From Planctomycetaceae bacterium (lineage in GTDB: Bacteria; Planctomycetota; Phycisphaerae; UBA1845; UTPLA1): a stretch of DNA of 64,000 nucleotides. The notes below the pieces were generated by a model that worked only from the letters and a program-made list of their open reading frames with translations, searched no databases and had not been told where the DNA came from. The position numbers were made by a program, and so were the translations under genes. The DNA lies in the NCBI GenBank assembly GCA_006969385.1, contig CP030884.1:4086249-4150248 (forward strand), given 5' to 3'. Shown in pieces: positions 43,156 through 52,025 of this stretch (within the stretch, counting starts at the first letter, position 1; every line of letters begins with the position of its first letter).

Positions 43156-44499
43156 ATGCCGACAGGCCCCGCATCCTTGAAAATACAGGACAACAATCAA
43201 AGCGTCGTCGCCGAACGGGCCGTACTGGTCGGCCTGATCCTTCCAAACTCGGATCATGGTGCAACGCGTTACGACCCGCTGGCCGAACTGGCGGGGCTTA
43301 CGGCGGCGGCCGGGGCGGACGTCGTTGGACGCGTCGTGCAGAAGCGCGGCCAGATTTGTGCCAGCACTTACATCGGTCGCGGCAAGGTCAACGAACTAGC
43401 GGAATACGCCGCCGCGAAAGAGGCGGATGTCGTCATTTTCGACAACGAGTTGGCTCCATCGCAAATCCGCGAGGTCGAACGCATTATCGAGCATCGCGTG
43501 ATCGATCGCACCGAGTTGATTCTCGATATTTTCGCCAGCCGCGCGCGCACGCATTCGGCGCGGCTACAGGTCGAACTCGCCCAACTCGAGTATACCGCGC
43601 CGCGACTGCGCGGTATGTGGAGCCACTTGGAGCGTATCGCTGGTGCCGGTGGCGGTACGACGGCCGGTGCTGTGGGGGGTGTGGGTACGCGCGGTCCGGG
43701 CGAACGGCAAATCGAGATCGACCGACGGCTGGTGCAGAAGCGCGTAACGTTTCTGAAGAGCCAACTGGCCAACATCGACAAACGCAAGATTCGCGAGGTC
43801 AAAAGCCGCAGCGACTATTACACGATCAGCCTCGTCGGCTATACCAATGCCGGTAAGAGTACGCTGATGAACGCGCTAACCAACGCCGACACGTTGGTCG
43901 AAGACAAGCTGTTTGCCACGCTCGATACCAAGACGCGCAAATGGAATCTCGGCGGCGGGCAGGTCGCGCTTTTGTCCGATACCGTAGGATTCGTGCGCAA
44001 CTTGCCGCACCAATTGGTGGCGTCGTTTCGCGCCACGCTGGAAGAGACGGTGCATGCCGATTTGTTACTGCACGTTGTCGACGCCAGTAGCCACGACGCG
44101 CCGGGGCAGATCAAAGCCGTCGAACGAGTGCTCGACGACATCGGCTGCCACGACACGCCGCGCTTGAACGTATTGAACAAGGTCGACGCGCTCGACGACG
44201 AATCGTCGATTCACATTTTGCGCGCCAATCATGAAGATGCCGTGGAAATCTCCGCGCTGACCGGAAAAGGGATTGACGAACTGACGGAGCGCATCCTCGA
44301 TCGCGTGCGTGGGCGTTATGCTCGTGTGATGTTGGAAGCCTCTGCGACCAACGGACGGTTGCTCTCTTATCTCAGCCAATATGCGCACATTCTCGATCGG
44401 TCCTATACGGATGGCACCATGCGGCTCGACGTGCGGCTGCCCACGCAGGAACTGCCGCGCGTGCTCAATTTAGGGGCCACCGTTATATCGTCCGAATAA
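43156..44499 (+). CDS. hflX: GTPase HflX (ribosome-associated)
   Basis: 447 residues. The N-terminal HflX domain (about 20-215) includes STYIGRGKVNEL, VDRTELILDIF-type region and GTRGPGERQIEIDRR. The GTPase domain begins at about 222 with G1 GYTNAGKS (228-235), G3 DTVGF (275-279), and NKVD as G4. A stop immediately precedes GAG-ATG, so this ATG is the furthest upstream start available. HflX splits stalled or hibernating 70S ribosomes after heat stress. Alone in its neighbourhood; followed by two PilZ genes after about 160 bp. Confidence 0.94.
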   Translation: MPTGPASLKIQDNNQSVVAERAVLVGLILPNSDHGATRYDPLAELAGLTAAAGADVVGRVVQKRGQICASTYIGRGKVNELAEYAAAKEADVVIFDNELAPSQIREVERIIEHRVIDRTELILDIFASRARTHSARLQVELAQLEYTAPRLRGMWSHLERIAGAGGGTTAGAVGGVGTRGPGERQIEIDRRLVQKRVTFLKSQLANIDKRKIREVKSRSDYYTISLVGYTNAGKSTLMNALTNADTLVEDKLFATLDTKTRKWNLGGGQVALLSDTVGFVRNLPHQLVASFRATLEETVHADLLLHVVDASSHDAPGQIKAVERVLDDIGCHDTPRLNVLNKVDALDDESSIHILRANHEDAVEISALTGKGIDELTERILDRVRGRYARVMLEASATNGRLLSYLSQYAHILDRSYTDGTMRLDVRLPTQELPRVLNLGATVISSE

Positions 44500-44661
44500 T
44501 AGTCGCCCCTATGCACGAGGATGACTGCGCGTCATTCCGGTACCCATCGCACACTCAAGCCACCGATAGCACGATTCGACTAATAAGATGCGGATACAGG
44601 TCCGTCGCGCTGCGGTCCGCGCAAACCATCGACCGCTGTGCATTCAACCGAAGAGGTGGGT

Positions 44662-45363
44662 ATGCGTACCACAACGAAACTCGGCCCCGAAGATACCGTT
44701 CGCACGCTCGAAGAAGCGGTCGGCGCCCGTTCGGAAATCGCCCTCGAGCCCGAGTTGATTGACGACGTGACGATCAGCGGTCGGCTGTTGTCGCTCGATT
44801 CCGAAGCGATGCTCATTGAAATGACGGGTCAACCGCCCTTGGCGTTAGAGAAACTGGTCGGGCAGCGCTGCATCGGCTTCGTGTATCACGACCGCAAGTA
44901 CACGGTCTCGACCACGGTAACGGGCATCGTGAAGTGGGGCAGCTCCAACGCGCTGAGCCTGCAGCGCCCCGATTGGTTGGGTGTTTCGAATCGCCGCCGA
45001 TTCTTACGGTCAAAGTTGGCACCGTCGTCGTCGGTGTGTCTCGAATGGAAAGACAGCGGCGTGGCGCACAAGCAGAGCGTGAACCTACTCAACATTAGCG
45101 CCGACGGCATGGCGTGTCGCGTGAGCGATGCGATCGCCGGGCTGATCGATCGCCGTCATCGGCTGCAGGTGACATTCGACCTGCCGACCAGCGAACGCTC
45201 CATCAGTCTCGGAGCGCGCATCACCAACAAAACGCCCGCCAGCGAGGGGTGCTCGATATTGGGTTTGCAGTTTGTGACATCCACTCAGGATGCGGCGGCC
45301 ATTCGCGACCTGCGCGTGGCGATCGAACAAATCTCCAGCGCGGAAGAGACGGTGAGTCTATGA
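44662..45363 (+). CDS. PilZ-domain protein, first of an overlapping pair
   Basis: 233 residues from the ATG at 44662, with AGAGGTGG upstream; a GTG at 44638 is an alternative. An N-terminal YcgR-N-like part (1-105) precedes a PilZ domain (about 108-225) with the c-di-GMP signature RRRFLR (111-116) and NISADG (144-149). So it probably binds cyclic di-GMP and controls motility, adhesion or polysaccharide through a partner. Its last codons overlap the start of the next gene by four bases (ATGA). No diguanylate cyclase or motility gene is nearby. Confidence 0.85.
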   Translation: MRTTTKLGPEDTVRTLEEAVGARSEIALEPELIDDVTISGRLLSLDSEAMLIEMTGQPPLALEKLVGQRCIGFVYHDRKYTVSTTVTGIVKWGSSNALSLQRPDWLGVSNRRRFLRSKLAPSSSVCLEWKDSGVAHKQSVNLLNISADGMACRVSDAIAGLIDRRHRLQVTFDLPTSERSISLGARITNKTPASEGCSILGLQFVTSTQDAAAIRDLRVAIEQISSAEETVSL

Positions 45364-46082
45364 ATCAGGCAACGGCAGAGTTGGAAGTCGCATCGCACGA
45401 AAGCATGCTGAGTTGGGCGGCCGAACGGCACGTCGATGTCAATGTAACGCAGTGCATCGATGGCGAATGGCAAACGTTTCGGGCCATCTTCGGTAGCTTC
45501 GACGCGGAAAAGAACACGATCGTGCTGCAGGAAGTAGCCGACAAACAGAGCCCCCAAGCGGCATTGCAACCCGACGTGGAAGTCGGCGTTGCATTCCGGC
45601 GCGGCCATAAAAAGTGCTTGTTTACGACCAAAATCACCGGGCAAGAGGGCGACACACTCTTGTTACACGAGCCCGCATCAGTGCGTGCAGTGCAACGCCG
45701 CGCCTATCAACGCGTCAACATTCCGTCGCATCGATTCATTCCGGTGAAGGTTTGGGAAGGCGGCTTGCCGAATAGCGGTGAGGTCTGCTTCCCGGTTTGT
45801 TCGGGACGCGTTGCGAACATTTCCATGGGCGGCGTGTTGGTGGACGTGCGCTCCGATCAGAATCCGCGTCTTCAGGACGGCGATATGGTCGGCATCGAGA
45901 TCATCCGCCGGCCCGATGTGAAGCCGCTGCTATTGGAAGGCCAGTTCCGTCATTGCGTAACCGAAGACGTCGAACGCATTTCCTTGGGGTTCCAATTTTT
46001 GGGACTCGAACACGACCTGCCCGGACGATCAAGCCTGTCGGAAGTTGCGGAATACGTGCGCGGCGTGCGGCGGGGCCTGTAA
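45360..46082 (+). CDS. PilZ-domain protein, second of an overlapping pair
   Basis: 240 residues; ATG overlaps the stop of the first PilZ gene (ATGA), implying translational coupling. N-terminal half (1-108) is a beta-rich YcgR-N-like part; the PilZ domain (about 112-230) has RRAYQR (113-118) and NISMGG (153-158), both motifs of the c-di-GMP pocket. The two proteins share layout but are diverged, so this looks like an old duplication. They may form a heteromer. Confidence 0.85.
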   Translation: MNQATAELEVASHESMLSWAAERHVDVNVTQCIDGEWQTFRAIFGSFDAEKNTIVLQEVADKQSPQAALQPDVEVGVAFRRGHKKCLFTTKITGQEGDTLLLHEPASVRAVQRRAYQRVNIPSHRFIPVKVWEGGLPNSGEVCFPVCSGRVANISMGGVLVDVRSDQNPRLQDGDMVGIEIIRRPDVKPLLLEGQFRHCVTEDVERISLGFQFLGLEHDLPGRSSLSEVAEYVRGVRRGL

Positions 46083-46220
46083 ACAACATAGGATATTCGT
46101 GTGCGATGTTATTGCGAGTTCGTGCCTTGGGGGCTTATGCCGGGTTCCAAGTAATCGATTAACTGCTTCGTGCTGCGCTCTGCTTTATTTTGTGTTGAAG
46201 CTTCTCGGATAGTCAGAAAG

Positions 46221-46254
46221 CCTTACCCAAGCCCTCTTCCTTCGAGGGAGAGGG
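46221..46254. repeat. Dispersed CC(T/C)TACCC...GGGAGAGGG palindromic repeat, copy 2
   Basis: CCTTACCCAAGCCCTCTTCC then TTCGAGGGAGAGGG. It is related to the copy at 19879-19914 and also lies between genes. Confidence 0.6.
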
Positions 46255-46463
46255 AGTATGCGCTACCAATTCTTAAGATCGTCGAAAGCGTACTTTGGTT
46301 CGTTCCACTTTCGTTTCGAGGTTGGTCTTGCTGGAACTGCGCATTTAGACAGGCGTTATTGAGTGCGATTTGATGTCGCACCGTCAAACCTGCATGCGTC
46401 GCGCAAAGAGATGCGATTCCGTAATTTATATAAACGTCTAAATATAGCTCGGCGCATAAAAGA

Positions 46464-46493
46464 AGGGTCCGAGCTCGCCGTTACTCGGACCCT
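46464..46493. other. Perfect 10-bp inverted repeat (hairpin) without T-run
   Basis: AGGGTCCGAG at 46464-46473 pairs with CTCGGACCCT at 46484-46493 across a 10-nt loop. No T-run follows on either strand, so intrinsic termination is unlikely by itself. It lies 170 bp from the minus-strand gene's stop; possible factor-binding site or Rho-type or bidirectional pause structure. Confidence 0.55.
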
Positions 46494-46639
46494 CCAAGCC
46501 AGGCTGTCCCGCCAATCGGCGGAAGACCCACAGCCTCGTATATGACTATCGGTCGTAGATTCGATCCGCTTGAGGCGATCTTCGTGACATGAGGGGCGGT
46601 GCTTCTGTTATCGGGCTTATCCTAAAGCGCCGTGCTCAA

Positions 46640-47359
46640 TTACGCGTGCGCGGCTTCCTGAACGCGCAATCGTTGCAAGACAAACGGCTTAATCTGCGCG
46701 GCCAGTTCTTCCGCCGGGCGACCGCCATACGTTTGTAGGCTACCGAAAACGTTGTGGCCTGTGGGACGATGACGCAGCGTCGGCACGATCGCCTCTGGGG
46801 GCAGTGACTCGTATATATCCGCTTCGAGATCGCCCTCGAGTTCGACATCGATATCCGACCACGCAAACGAATCGTGACCGAACGCCCCGGTCTGCAGGTC
46901 GATCGCGTCGGCGGTTACGTGGATACGCGTCCCGCCGGGCCAACATGCCAATGCCAACCAGCGCAGCGCCGCGAGTACGAGCATCAAACCAACCAGCGCG
47001 ATGGAGAATGCGCAAATCAGAAATGACAGATAGACGATGGTTTGATAATCCGGCCCGGGCCAGATGGAGCGACCCAGCCAGATGCAGCCACCACCGACAG
47101 CGGCGCGCCAAACGAATCGCACGAACGCCTGTAGCCGGTCGAGGGGGATGACGAGTGGTGGTGTTGACTTGTCTCTTCCGGCCGATACGTCGGCGTTAGT
47201 GGATGTTGGGACGTGAGGCAATTGATGGGGAGACGGCTTTGCTGGTTCGCCGGGGGTCTGCGAATTAACAGTCGGCACCGACTCAATTGAATCGGGGCCC
47301 TGCGATTCACGTCGATTCGTTTCCTTCGGTTTTCGTGTGCGCCGCGCCATAGCCTGCAT
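46640..47359 (-). CDS. Membrane protein of unknown family, two transmembrane helices
   Basis: 239 residues; another ATG lies three codons in. The N-terminus is basic and Pro-rich (MARRTRKPKETNRRE; about 1-70, likely disordered). Two close membrane helices follow at about 85-103 and 108-135 (QTIVYLSFLICAFSIALVGL). The C-terminal part contains TADAIDLQTGAFGHDSF and DIDVELEGDLEAD, a PH-like pattern seen in some small bacterial membrane proteins. Weak ribosome-binding site. It lies 33 bp after the M43-like protease gene on the same strand. Function unknown. Confidence 0.72.
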   Translation of the reverse strand: MQAMARRTRKPKETNRRESQGPDSIESVPTVNSQTPGEPAKPSPHQLPHVPTSTNADVSAGRDKSTPPLVIPLDRLQAFVRFVWRAAVGGGCIWLGRSIWPGPDYQTIVYLSFLICAFSIALVGLMLVLAALRWLALACWPGGTRIHVTADAIDLQTGAFGHDSFAWSDIDVELEGDLEADIYESLPPEAIVPTLRHRPTGHNVFGSLQTYGGRPAEELAAQIKPFVLQRLRVQEAAHA

Positions 47360-47392
47360 GGTAACAGGTTTGGCGCGGTTTGACGTAACCCG

Positions 47393-49810
47393 TTAACGAC
47401 GTCGGCGCAACCGGCGCGTCGCAAGGAACGCTGCCGGCGCGATCATTGCCGCCTCGACCATCCCGAATCCGCAGATTCCGCCCATCATCGGCGGAGGCGG
47501 CGCAGGTGCCGAGGGGGCAGTGACGGTGACTTGGAAATTGCAACTATCCGAGCTGCCGCTGTTGTTGAAGGCGAGGATATCGACCGTTCGCGTGCCGATG
47601 GGGAAACGCGTTCCCGATGGGGGTGTCGCCATGACGGTGATATCACCGAAACCTCCGACGGCAGCCGGCAACTCGAAGTTCACGATTGCGCCAGCGTTAT
47701 CGCTTGCCTGAACCGTGATGGGAGCGGGGCACGGGGCCAGGCCAACAACGGTCTCGCACGCATCCCCTATGCCGTTAACGTTGATATCCGACTGATCGGC
47801 ATTGGCGCGATTGACACAGTTATCAAATGAATCGAAGACGCCGTCGCCATCGGTATCCACTGGGTTGTTGTTGGTCGGATTGTTGTCGATGGGGTCGGGG
47901 TCGTTGTCCATCTCCTCTGCAATACGAGCGCGTAATCCCCACGCGATTAATGTACCCGCATCAAACGTTTCATTATCGAGGATGTGGAGACGCCAAACTC
48001 CGGCGATAAGTTCGCCGTTAAACTGCTGCAGCGCATTGGCCGGGCTAAAGGACGGCGGAGACGAGAGATTGTCTTCGCATTGATCCTGGATGCTTCCACC
48101 GGTTCCGCTGTCATCGAGTAGAACATCGATGTTATTCGCATCGCAATTCGCGCTGCCCAATCGATCGATGATGATGACGCTCGTACCGGTATCGACGTGA
48201 GTCAGCGTGACCGTTAGGTCGCCGATCCAGGAGTGTAGCAATTCGATGTTGATGTCCAAATCCTGAATCGCTCCCCCTTGGTTCACGAGGAATTGGGTCG
48301 TGAGCCCCGGATTGGGCAATTGGGGACTGATCGGGCGATCTGGAATTGCAGTGGGCGTCCCGGTGAAATCTGCCGAGAAGGTACCCACTTCCAGTTGATG
48401 CACACGAATAACTTCGGTTCCCGCCGTGAGATTTTGAAACACGATTTCCGCCGTGTAGGTGCCGTTCGGTAGATCGTTCAGGTCATTAGAGTGTGTGATT
48501 TGAAACGTGCGGAACTGATTGGGGGCGGCAGCAAAAGTGCCGGCAATATCGCTCGTGCCGCCGTTCAGCAGTAAACCGAAGTTGTTTCGAATGGTGACGT
48601 TGTAATCGACTGCACCGGTGCCAATTTTACGAACCGACCATGCCGTTAACGGATTTGTGAACGGGCCGCCGGTTAGGCCGCTGTGACTGACGGGCAATGC
48701 GGGCGATACTTCAATATCGAGCACGGACGGTGCCGTGGTTACCAAATCAAAACGATAATTGGCCAGCGTACAGCGCATACGGTTGACCTGTTCGGGTGTG
48801 AACTCAAGCAGACAAATGTCGTCGCTGTAGTTCATGTAATTAAAGATAGGGTCGTCCGATCCACAAGAAGCCGTTTGCTCGCAGCCGTAACGTTCAAAGT
48901 CCTGAGATTCCGTATCGCAGATAAGATCGCCGGTGGTGTAACAGCCAGGCATGGCTCCGGTACTGCAGGAAAAGTTATTGCCCCAGACGTGATAGAGCCC
49001 GAGATAGTGACCGACTTCGTGAATGAGAGTGCGTCCGAGATCATAAGGTGGGCCGTCGGATCCCATGCCACCAAATGACCCAAAGTGAACGACAACACGG
49101 TCGCGGGGTTGGCCAACGATTGGCTCTTCTGCCGGAAACGCTTCGACATAGCCCAACAAGCCCTGAGGGTCCAGATCGAGCGAATAGACATTCATATAAC
49201 GGGTCGTATCCCAGGCCAACGTTTCCCAATAGGCCCCGTTCTCAATGAACCACTGATTATTTATCGTACGAGTGATGCCGTCGGTCGGGTTTCCATCGGG
49301 GTCGGTCTCGGCCAGAAAGAATTCGATCTCGGCATTTGCACTTCCGGCGGCATGGCTTCCTGCGCGTGCGAGGAATGCGTCGTTCAATATATCGATCTGC
49401 GCTTCAATTTCCGACGTCGGAAGATTGCCCTCGCCGCTTGTGTTTTGAATAACATGCACGACCACAGGGATGCCGATGCGCCCGACCGTCGGTGCGTAGG
49501 TGGCAAGGACCGACGTACCAAAGGCATCGCAGTCACCCAACGCGCCGCCGCGCGGCGCGCTATTCGCGGAATGTCGCGCACCACAACGACTGCCAAAATT
49601 TTTATACTCGTCGGATTGGTAATAATCGAAGCGGGAATCGTACACCATTCCTGCCACCTCGATTTTTCCGCCGTCGAGACGCGTAATCTTGCGCGATGCG
49701 CCGTGTCCTTTTTTATCTGTTTGAGCGACGACCGCATCTACGGCGAAAGTACTCGCACTGGCGAGTGCTGCAATGGTTGCAAGCGCGATTCTCATTCTCA
49801 GATGTTTCAT
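47393..49810 (-). CDS. Secreted M43-like metalloprotease with P-domain, TSP3, HYR and Cys-Gly C-terminal tail
   Basis: 805 residues from the ATG at 49810 (AGGGA six bases before; another ATG is two codons upstream). After the signal peptide comes a catalytic domain with the metzincin motif HEVGHYLGLYH (264-274) and Met-turn YMNYSDD (Met326), of the pappalysin/ulilysin M43 type. A proprotein-convertase P-domain (about 486-629), a thrombospondin type 3 calcium repeat (DTDGDGVFDSFDNC, about 651-686) and an HYR domain (about 691-765) follow. The end is GGICGFG (777-783), a hydrophobic helix and RRLRRRR, the same sorting-type tail as on the protein at 12817. Secreted, probably surface-anchored. 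Confidence 0.9.
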   Translation of the reverse strand: MKHLRMRIALATIAALASASTFAVDAVVAQTDKKGHGASRKITRLDGGKIEVAGMVYDSRFDYYQSDEYKNFGSRCGARHSANSAPRGGALGDCDAFGTSVLATYAPTVGRIGIPVVVHVIQNTSGEGNLPTSEIEAQIDILNDAFLARAGSHAAGSANAEIEFFLAETDPDGNPTDGITRTINNQWFIENGAYWETLAWDTTRYMNVYSLDLDPQGLLGYVEAFPAEEPIVGQPRDRVVVHFGSFGGMGSDGPPYDLGRTLIHEVGHYLGLYHVWGNNFSCSTGAMPGCYTTGDLICDTESQDFERYGCEQTASCGSDDPIFNYMNYSDDICLLEFTPEQVNRMRCTLANYRFDLVTTAPSVLDIEVSPALPVSHSGLTGGPFTNPLTAWSVRKIGTGAVDYNVTIRNNFGLLLNGGTSDIAGTFAAAPNQFRTFQITHSNDLNDLPNGTYTAEIVFQNLTAGTEVIRVHQLEVGTFSADFTGTPTAIPDRPISPQLPNPGLTTQFLVNQGGAIQDLDINIELLHSWIGDLTVTLTHVDTGTSVIIIDRLGSANCDANNIDVLLDDSGTGGSIQDQCEDNLSSPPSFSPANALQQFNGELIAGVWRLHILDNETFDAGTLIAWGLRARIAEEMDNDPDPIDNNPTNNNPVDTDGDGVFDSFDNCVNRANADQSDINVNGIGDACETVVGLAPCPAPITVQASDNAGAIVNFELPAAVGGFGDITVMATPPSGTRFPIGTRTVDILAFNNSGSSDSCNFQVTVTAPSAPAPPPPMMGGICGFGMVEAAMIAPAAFLATRRLRRRR

Positions 49811-50069
49811 TTTCATTCCCTACAGCCCACTAGTTGCTTAGGACGGCTCAGGCATGACTGTCGATTGGCGTCCCAAAAGGCTAGTGGTGTGCAAATGTGT
49901 TTTGAAAGATTCTCTAATCAGTAGTCCGACCGACCGTTGCATGTTAACACAACCCTCGAAAAAATTCGCAATGAAAAACCCGGGAATTTTGTTTTCTTAA
50001 CGCGTGGGGTCTTTCCACTCGGGAATCATCCCACATAATGAGGAAGTCACCATTCTAATGGAGTAAACG

Positions 50070-51857
50070 ATGAAAGATGTCGACGCGCGCACCGCCGCAG
50101 AAAAGTGGATCAACGACCCGGCAATTGCAGATGCCGACAAGGCTGAAATCGAAGCGTTGGACGCCCAAGGCGCTCAGGGTGAGGCCGAGCTGACCGACCG
50201 GTTTTACAAGTCGCTCGATTTCGGCACCGGCGGCCTGCGTGGTGTGATCGGGGCCGGTTTGAACCGGATGAACGTTTACACGGTCGGGGCGGCCGCGCAA
50301 GGCCTGGCGAATTACATAAAGCGGCAGGGCGAACCTGCGATGGCCGCCGGCGTTGCGATTGCGTATGACTGTCGGCGTATGAGCCCCGAATTCGCGCTGC
50401 GAACGGCCCTCGTGATGAGCGGCAACGGCATTAACGCCTTTTTATTTCCGCAGCTTCGCCCGACGCCCACACTGTCATTTGCAGTACGCCATTTCGGGTG
50501 TATCGCGGGGGTGGTGGTCACGGCGTCCCACAACCCGCCCGAGTACAACGGCTTCAAGGTTTACTGGCGCGACGGAGCGCAGGTCGTTCCGCCACACGAT
50601 CGCGGCATCATCGAAGAAGTTCGCAAGGTCGGCGGATTTGCGAATGTGAATGCCGACGACGAACGAACGGCGCGAGCCAACCGTCGGCTCAAGGACATCG
50701 GCCCCGAGGTAGACGCAGCGTATCTGCAGGTGGTTACTGACGACTGTCTGATTCCGGATTTGATTCGCGAACACGGCGGCGACGTCAAGATCGTGTTCTC
50801 GTCGCTGCATGGCACCGGCGGTGCGATGGTGCCAGCCGCGTTGCAGCAGCGCGGCTTTACCAACGTGATCGAAGTGGCGGAGCAGGCCGAGCCCGATGGC
50901 GAGTTCCCGACTGTTGCCTCACCGAATCCCGAAGAGGCTGCCGCCTGGGAAATCCCGCTGCGTTACGCGCGCGAGCACCAGGCCGACTTGGTCATCGCGA
51001 CCGACCCCGATGCCGATCGCGTTGGTGCGGCCGTGCCCGATGAGAATGGTGAGTACCAACTGCTGACCGGCAACCGGATTGCGGCGTTGCTCACGGATTA
51101 CATCTGCGCCGCCCGCAAACAGGTGGAACAGATGCCCGCGCATGGCGTGGTGTTAAGCACAGTCGTCAGCAGCGATCAGATGAAGGACATCGCGCGGGCG
51201 CACGGCTGCGAAGTGATCGAAACGCTGACGGGTTTCAAGTGGATCGCGGAACAAATCGCCAAGTTCGATGCGCCGGATGACGACCGCACGTTTTTATTTG
51301 GCGCGGAAGAAAGCTACGGCTATCTGCCGTCGTCCAAGGTGCGCGATAAGGACGCGGTGGCCAGCGCCACCTTTCTGGCCGATGCCCTGATCTTCGCGCG
51401 CACGCAAGGCAAGAGTCTGTGGCAGTGGTTAAACGCGCTGTACGCGCAACATGGCTTCTTCGAGGAGTTCACGAAGAGCATCACACTCAAAGGCAAGAGC
51501 GGTGCCGATCAGATTCGCAACATCATGTCAACCATTCGTATCGATCCGCCCAAGGAACTAGCCGGTCAACCGGTCGAGCGGATCGCCGACCTCAGCACCG
51601 GCGAGGTGCGCGATGTGAAGACCGGTGCGGTTGTCGATCAGTATCGCTTGCCCGCCGCCGACGTGGTGATGTTGACCGGCGACGGTTGTAAGCTGATCGC
51701 CCGCCCGAGCGGAACCGAACCGAAGATCAAGTTCTACGTGTTGGTGCGCTCGGATGAGAAAGACATCGCCCGCGCGAAAGCCGACGCTCAGGCGCGGATC
51801 GAATCCATCACGGCGACGGTGGTTGAGTTTGTCGAGCGGGTGACAGGGGCGGAGTGA
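50070..51857 (+). CDS. Phosphoglucomutase/phosphomannomutase family enzyme
   Basis: 595 residues, ATG after GGAG at seven bases. Alpha-D-phosphohexomutase superfamily of four domains: phosphoserine loop TASHNPPEYNGFK with Ser153, metal loop DPDADR, sugar loop GAEESYG and phosphate-binding RPSGTEPKIKFY near the C-terminus. The length and N-terminal part FGTGGLRGVIGAG fit the bacterial PGM/PMM group (for example PgcA) rather than the shorter GlmM. It interconverts hexose-1- and 6-phosphates for glycogen, LPS or polysaccharide. Its stop is followed by a repeat region. Confidence 0.95.
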   Translation: MKDVDARTAAEKWINDPAIADADKAEIEALDAQGAQGEAELTDRFYKSLDFGTGGLRGVIGAGLNRMNVYTVGAAAQGLANYIKRQGEPAMAAGVAIAYDCRRMSPEFALRTALVMSGNGINAFLFPQLRPTPTLSFAVRHFGCIAGVVVTASHNPPEYNGFKVYWRDGAQVVPPHDRGIIEEVRKVGGFANVNADDERTARANRRLKDIGPEVDAAYLQVVTDDCLIPDLIREHGGDVKIVFSSLHGTGGAMVPAALQQRGFTNVIEVAEQAEPDGEFPTVASPNPEEAAAWEIPLRYAREHQADLVIATDPDADRVGAAVPDENGEYQLLTGNRIAALLTDYICAARKQVEQMPAHGVVLSTVVSSDQMKDIARAHGCEVIETLTGFKWIAEQIAKFDAPDDDRTFLFGAEESYGYLPSSKVRDKDAVASATFLADALIFARTQGKSLWQWLNALYAQHGFFEEFTKSITLKGKSGADQIRNIMSTIRIDPPKELAGQPVERIADLSTGEVRDVKTGAVVDQYRLPAADVVMLTGDGCKLIARPSGTEPKIKFYVLVRSDEKDIARAKADAQARIESITATVVEFVERVTGAE

Positions 51858-51867
51858 GGGGGAGGGC

Positions 51868-51965
51868 GTGAGGCTTGGAGCGTGGGGCTTGAGTCGGGGG
51901 ACTTGGGTCGTGAGTCTTGCATCGTGCGTCGTGCGTCTTGAGACTTGAGTCTTGGGTCGTGAGGG
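51868..51965. repeat. Heptanucleotide tandem array, 14 units
   Basis: Ninety-eight bases divide exactly into 14 consecutive 7-mers of consensus (G/T)TGRGTC, e.g. TTGAGTC, TTGGGTC, GTGAGTC, GTGCGTC. It begins 10 bp after the stop of the phosphohexomutase gene. It is a simple sequence repeat that has partly decayed; no coding function is likely. Confidence 0.85.
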
Positions 51966-51969
51966 GTAA

Positions 51970-51991
51970 GGTGGGTCGTACTCGACCCACC
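51970..51991. terminator. Palindrome after the phosphohexomutase gene, possible terminator
   Basis: GGTGGGTCG (51970-51978) and CGACCCACC (51983-51991), a perfect 9-bp stem with a 4-nt loop. No T-run follows, so the terminator role is uncertain. It is about 110 bp past the stop codon and just after the heptamer array. Confidence 0.45.
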
Positions 51992-52025
51992 GAAACACCG
52001 GCGACGTAAGACGACACTTGGGTGC

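Larger units (their letters stand above)
46083..46639. other. 557-bp intergenic region containing a dispersed repeat and a hairpin
   Basis: Follows the PilZ pair and precedes the 3' end of a minus-strand gene. Apart from the palindromic repeat at 46221-46254 and the hairpin at 46464-46493, annotated separately, I see no gene. Confidence 0.45.
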
